Both the position numbers and the translations under genes were made by a program. Below, piece after piece: positions 61,601 through 64,000 of a stretch of 64,000 bases of DNA. This DNA is from Cuniculiplasma sp052315415 (GTDB lineage Archaea > Thermoplasmatota > Thermoplasmata > Thermoplasmatales > Thermoplasmataceae). Each line of letters begins with the position of its first letter. Position 1 is the stretch's first letter. Where the stretch lies: positions 9,868-73,867 of the forward strand of contig JBLSDH010000005.1 in NCBI GenBank assembly GCA_052315415.1. Direction: 5' to 3'. The notes under the pieces were generated by a model. It was not told the DNA's origin. It made no database searches and saw nothing but the letters and a program-made list of their open reading frames with translations.

Positions 61601-62194
61601 GTTGTTTAATGTATTTTCCCTCTCTATCTTTGCCTTTTCCAGTTTCACGTTGTATGTCTCAATTCCACCAATACTCTCAAGAAGTTTTCTCCTTTCTGTT
61701 CCGCTCATTGTCATAAAATGATTTACATCACCTTGAAGAACAAAACTGTATGAATCCTCATTTATACCGTTTGAAACAAGAAATTCATCAACATCACTCC
61801 TTTTTACCCTATTTCCGTTGATGAAATAAGATGATTTTGCCTCGTAATTATTCACCTCTATGGTTCTTTTTAGCTCAGTTCTAATGACCTCCCCATCATC
61901 CCCCTCTTCAACGAATGTTACTGCCACCTCTGCATTACCATTTTTCAAACCTTTTTTTAGAAGGTCTTCATTGTCATTCTTTTTTCCAGTATTGTGTATT
62001 AATTCTTCCAGCCTGTCTACACGAACAGTCTTTGAGGATCTTCCTCCCAATACAAACAGTAGTGCATCTCCTATGTTACTTTTACCGCTCCCATTGGGTC
62101 CTGCAATCATTGTTACCCCTGGTTTAAAATCTATTTTCGTTCCGTGTGGAGAGAAACTCTTAAAATTTTTAATGTAAAGGCTTTCAATAATCAA
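58640..62194 (-). CDS. smc: Chromosome segregation protein SMC
   Basis: Condensin ATPase of 1184 residues. Walker A GPNGSGKS is at 32-39, and the C-terminal LSGGEKSLVSLSF signature and FLDEIDAFFD Walker B are intact. Two long coiled coils flank a glycine-containing hinge at about 510-690. The start is a TTG at 62194, with GAGGG about 12 nt upstream and a TATA-like TATATAATAAAT near 62224-62240. It is first in the smc-scpA-Cas4-like-tyrS run. Confidence 0.95.
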   Translation of the reverse strand: MIIESLYIKNFKSFSPHGTKIDFKPGVTMIAGPNGSGKSNIGDALLFVLGGRSSKTVRVDRLEELIHNTGKKNDNEDLLKKGLKNGNAEVAVTFVEEGDDGEVIRTELKRTIEVNNYEAKSSYFINGNRVKRSDVDEFLVSNGINEDSYSFVLQGDVNHFMTMSGTERRKLLESIGGIETYNVKLEKAKIERENTLNNVSTMNALRGEIEKDLEKFKIEAEKLRTYKKLIDRKRDLIQTKLSKELRENTIDENNTSQALQDNERRIGELESKISNLQKRIDEIKGEIKKINNEKMGEVGNRLNELIKIRDELKIGISRITISSENSLNQIKNNENEIEEFSQKIEEIENKLLEYNANYNEKIIRKGKLESGIKTMSAEIDKIIGLSNENEKKNRKNLEEMDRIEKEIKEIEKETEITRSERSEKEGKKKEIEGKISQLEEEVYNLKLEINEINYKMNSSEKEKKLIEEEVKKTSDQFYSVKNEIEKLTNERDDLRKRITNLKDEISNIKIKMGSQSGMFKAISSLMEEKAKGRITGIISTVSELISFDPKLEKAVYSSAGGRIYSIVVENEDTGQECIEFLRRNKMGRLTFLPLNKLVGGKPRSPTILLIQSGKTMNLISKNISYDSQYENIIWYAFQDTVLMDSIENAKNAPRGARIVTLDGDIIDSSGAMTGGYYEVGQRNQFSGNVLKKESDLAIYTQQEQSLNERIKILSKEKEELEHTLISKNKTSSIRPPEEYRKEMEEKNLKRIEKENLIKKLQAERDSIEREIEEFKREESENINTIAKLEEKKKEMITEMGNTKTEKINLKEMQNELQIKNDEIKKISEEITEISTNIKRYSERKEEIYKEIDKIKKKNVELRNLISKNDLESSNKKLELTGIEEEIENLQEKNREIVSKTKELEKEQQKYEMEVQNLEREIKVLNSKNMSLGVSLGSLREKIKLLRKDMESNGGNVLNDIISKEEIKVEIQSCDNEIVKLGDINEGAEKLYNDKAQEYEEISDKLRRLEDEIRNVEQLMAELEEKKKNILVELFKNINREFSAVFRRVSDGGEALLQMSDENDPLNSEINVLAIPKKNDTFKKLSVLSGGEKSLVSLSFIIAVQKIKPSPFYFLDEIDAFFDGSNAEKMGRLLQENRDRAQILFVCLKSFVGSFADNMIGVTMDRETMSTRIFTRVMERSINAA

Positions 62195-62504
62195 CTTTTA
62201 TCAGCCCTCTGTCAGACGATTATTTATTATATAGTATTTAATTTTTCTGTTTAAAAAATAAAATAAATCATATAATAGAGAAAATTTTAATAATCAATAA
62301 GCCACTAAAGAGATTTGTAAATTTCCCTCCAGATAGTTTTTTATTTTATTTAGGGTTATCTCACTGATAGAGTGGGAAAAAATAAGTCTATGGAATTTAT
62401 AAATACATTTTATTTTTATAGATATTTTTATTATCATCGGTTTCAATCTATTTCAATGAAGGAGAATCCGAAAGGAAGTATCAATAAAAAAACTTCACTA
62501 TCAG

Positions 62505-62537
62505 AAAGCCTTTAAAGATAAAAGTTTTAAAGGCTTT
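62505..62537. repeat. 12-bp perfect inverted repeat (hairpin)
   Basis: AAAGCCTTTAAA (62505-62516) and TTTAAAGGCTTT (62526-62537) are exact reverse complements around a 9-nt loop GATAAAAGT. It lies in the gene-poor region between smc and the surface-protein gene. It could be a transcription-termination or RNA structure, a regulator site, or the end of an old mobile element. Confidence 0.7.
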
Positions 62538-63166
62538 GGAATGGAGTTCAAACCAACTCAGTCTATCGTAATAATTACTGATCTGATGTGGTATAACTAG
62601 ATTCCCATCTGCCATTTCAAGCAAAATTATTTGGCATGAAGGTAAAAAAGATACAATAAAAAGTTGTTAGTACTTCGGCATCTCTCCATATTCAAATTCA
62701 TCATGAATGAGAGAAAAAAAGCTAAATGCCCTTCATATAGAAAATGAAACTCTGATGGTGAAGATAACATTCCATGATGATGGCTTCTCACAACCCTAAA
62801 AAAGAAAAGAAAATGTAAGAGATCCCTGATCCCTTAGATTTATTCTTTATAAAATATGAGGAAACTCAAAAATGAATAAAGAGTGATAGATCACTGGAAA
62901 AATGATTTTTCATGAGACAAAGTATGTATTTAAGACTCCTGAAAAACCAATAAGATACAGCCAAGACAATTTTATGAAAGATATTATATGGAAAATAATT
63001 AAGATATACTTATGCGTCAATAAAAATATTTGAAGGAACATTGAAGCAATTGGAGATGTGCAATATTTCTTTTTTATGTGAATATTGCTGAGAAAATAAT
63101 CATCTAAGGCAAAGAAAAATGATACAGTCAAACGGATTTATTTCATAGTAAAGGAAACGACAAAAA

Positions 63167-63175
63167 AATATTAAA
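63167..63175 (+). promoter_or_regulatory. TATA-like box for terminal surface-protein gene
   Basis: AATATTAAA is centred about 26 nt before the ATG at 63197, so the transcript should start at that ATG. This supports the ATG upstream of the frameshift as the intended start. Confidence 0.5.
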
Positions 63176-63196
63176 CCCCCTGTGTATGACTTTTGA

Positions 63197-64000
63197 ATGA
63201 AAAAACTACACATTTCAAGAAAGATGTTTTTTATTACAGATACTTGCAGTTCTTGTAACTTTTCTGGTTCTCATGAGTCCAGTCCTCTATTCAATGGATC
63301 ATGTCAGTGGGAATAACATCAGCAAAATGAATTCCAGAACCACACCAATTGTTCAGAGCAGCAATTCATCAGAAGCTGGTTATGTAAAATATACTCATCT
63401 CATGTCAAAAAACACACTGCTGAATCATAATATGGTAAATACAGGAAATGGTCTCTCTCCATTTAGAGAAGCATTCCATTCATCCAACAGTCAAGTACAT
63501 GTCACGAACTTTAAACAAGGATCTCCAGGTATAATGTCATCTGGAAACACTGCTACATCCTACCCTGTAACATTTAGAGAGACAGGATTGCCTTCTTGTG
63601 TTAGATGGTACATCAATGTTACTGGTTTTCTTCCATCATACAATCCAGCACCTGATTTTATAGAATTTAATCTTCCAAATGGAACATATAACTATACTGT
63701 ATCTTCAGATTCTCAATATGCCTCAAATATAACCTCGTCATCATTCACCGTAAATGGAAGTAGAATTTCAATATCAATCTATTTCGGTATACCTTATACA
63801 GTCACATTTATAGAAACAGGATTACCTTCAGGAACACCATGGTATGTCAACATCACAAGTCATGATTCAGGTCCAATAACAGGAACATTCTATTCATTAT
63901 CTTTACCAAATGGAACATACACATACACAATAGGAACAACCAACAAGTTATATCATGCCAACGGAGGATCATTCACTGTAAATGGAGTAACATCAAATAA
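63197..64000 (+). pseudogene. Secreted repeat surface protein, frameshifted in signal peptide, truncated by window end
   Basis: From ATG 63197 the frame reads MKKLHISRKMFF and then leaves frame, stopping at 63314-63316. One base later (+1) a long open frame continues to the window end, beginning LLQILAVLVTFLVLMSPVLYS, which completes a normal signal peptide. The switch falls in T6 (63227-63232); five T would restore one frame. The ectodomain has two 78-residue repeats (at about 63561 and 63795) with the ETGLPSGTxWYVNxT pattern seen in archaeal secreted proteins and many N-x-S/T sequons. It may be a decayed gene, a phase-variable gene, a sequencing error, or start at ATG 63273 without a full signal peptide. 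Confidence 0.65.

Larger units (their letters stand above)
62195..63196. other. About 1 kb region without intact genes; possible decayed coding sequence
   Basis: No reading frame here looks functional. The first 250 nt are very AT-rich (smc promoter and T/A tracts), followed by a 12-bp hairpin (62505-62537). From about 62640 the plus strand has gene-like purine-rich sequence broken by many stops; one stretch (about 62910-63031) reads without stops on the plus strand. This looks like the remnant of a lost gene, perhaps a mobile element, but no family could be named. The promoter of the terminal surface gene is at the right end. Confidence 0.5.

Noticed and set aside
62910..63131. 73-residue minus-strand reading frame
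   Set aside because: No start signal or family likeness; the composition is that of the complement of A-rich, decayed sequence.
63561..64000. Repeat region as a DNA tandem repeat or integrated element
   Set aside because: The similarity is at the protein level (78-residue domains with diverged codons), so it is a domain repeat of the surface protein.

Overview
The window is archaeal. It is AT-rich and gene-dense. It carries archaeal information-processing genes: Rpo11, ribosomal protein S8e, SRP19, the PriL primase subunit, RadB, FEN1 and the RtcB ligase. Many first genes have a TATA-like box about 24-27 nt before the start codon (leaderless mRNA), while internal operon genes use GGTGA-type ribosome binding sites. 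A tricorn-type M1 aminopeptidase, a class II HMG-CoA reductase, cytoplasmic gamma-glutamyltranspeptidase and a thioredoxin reductase without the usual NADPH-binding arginines point to the order Thermoplasmatales (Thermoplasma/Ferroplasma/Cuniculiplasma relatives). That placement is inference from gene content; no 16S rRNA is present.

Layout. 1-5.9 kb: a small HTH regulator divergent from thioredoxin-thioredoxin reductase, then mostly single genes (Rieske protein, membrane protein, cysteine synthase-like enzyme, CBS protein, PolB-like exonuclease). 6-10 kb: methylmalonyl-CoA mutase (two subunits) with its MeaB GTPase chaperone and purC. 10-12.2 kb: small unknown, HTH, GNAT and CPBP protease. 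12.2-17.7 kb: rtcB, an amidohydrolase and a large glycoprotein-like surface protein. 17.7-25.7 kb: a seven-gene run, B12-radical SAM, HAD phosphatase, aroB, aroE, archaeal aroK, aroA, argS. 25.7-34.2 kb: M1 aminopeptidase, ABC-2 exporter, S8e-SRP19, PriL, GGT and a proline dipeptidase. 34.3-37.1 kb: tRNA-His, rpo11, a tRNA G10 methyltransferase, and an hsp20 plus Phr-like regulator operon with a palindromic operator. 37.1-42.3 kb: fbp, dCMP deaminase, DedA, an aldehyde dehydrogenase and pyrBI. 42.3-50.2 kb: a tandem ribbon-helix-helix regulator with an unknown partner, valS, DUF2240, a TPR protein, HMG-CoA reductase and an MFS transporter. 50.3-56.1 kb: an unannotated 53-residue gene, tRNA-Ser, a DUF2079 membrane protein, proS, HAD, radB and fen1. 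56.1-62.2 kb: an operon smc-scpA-(Cas4-like protein in two halves)-tyrS. 62.2-64 kb: about 1 kb of decayed sequence with a hairpin, then the start of a repeat-rich surface protein whose signal peptide is frameshifted at a T6 tract.

The most unusual items are: (1) the Cas4-like Fe-S protein split into two membrane-anchored polypeptides with nuclease residues apparently lost, inside the condensin operon; (2) the hsp20/Phr-like switch with its perfect 8+8 bp palindrome; (3) the T6 frameshift in the terminal surface protein; (4) the interrupted palindrome upstream of the tandem RHH gene; (5) the 53-residue gene tightly linked to tRNA-Ser and a membrane-protein gene. No CRISPR array, cas1/cas2, rRNA or intact insertion sequence was seen.
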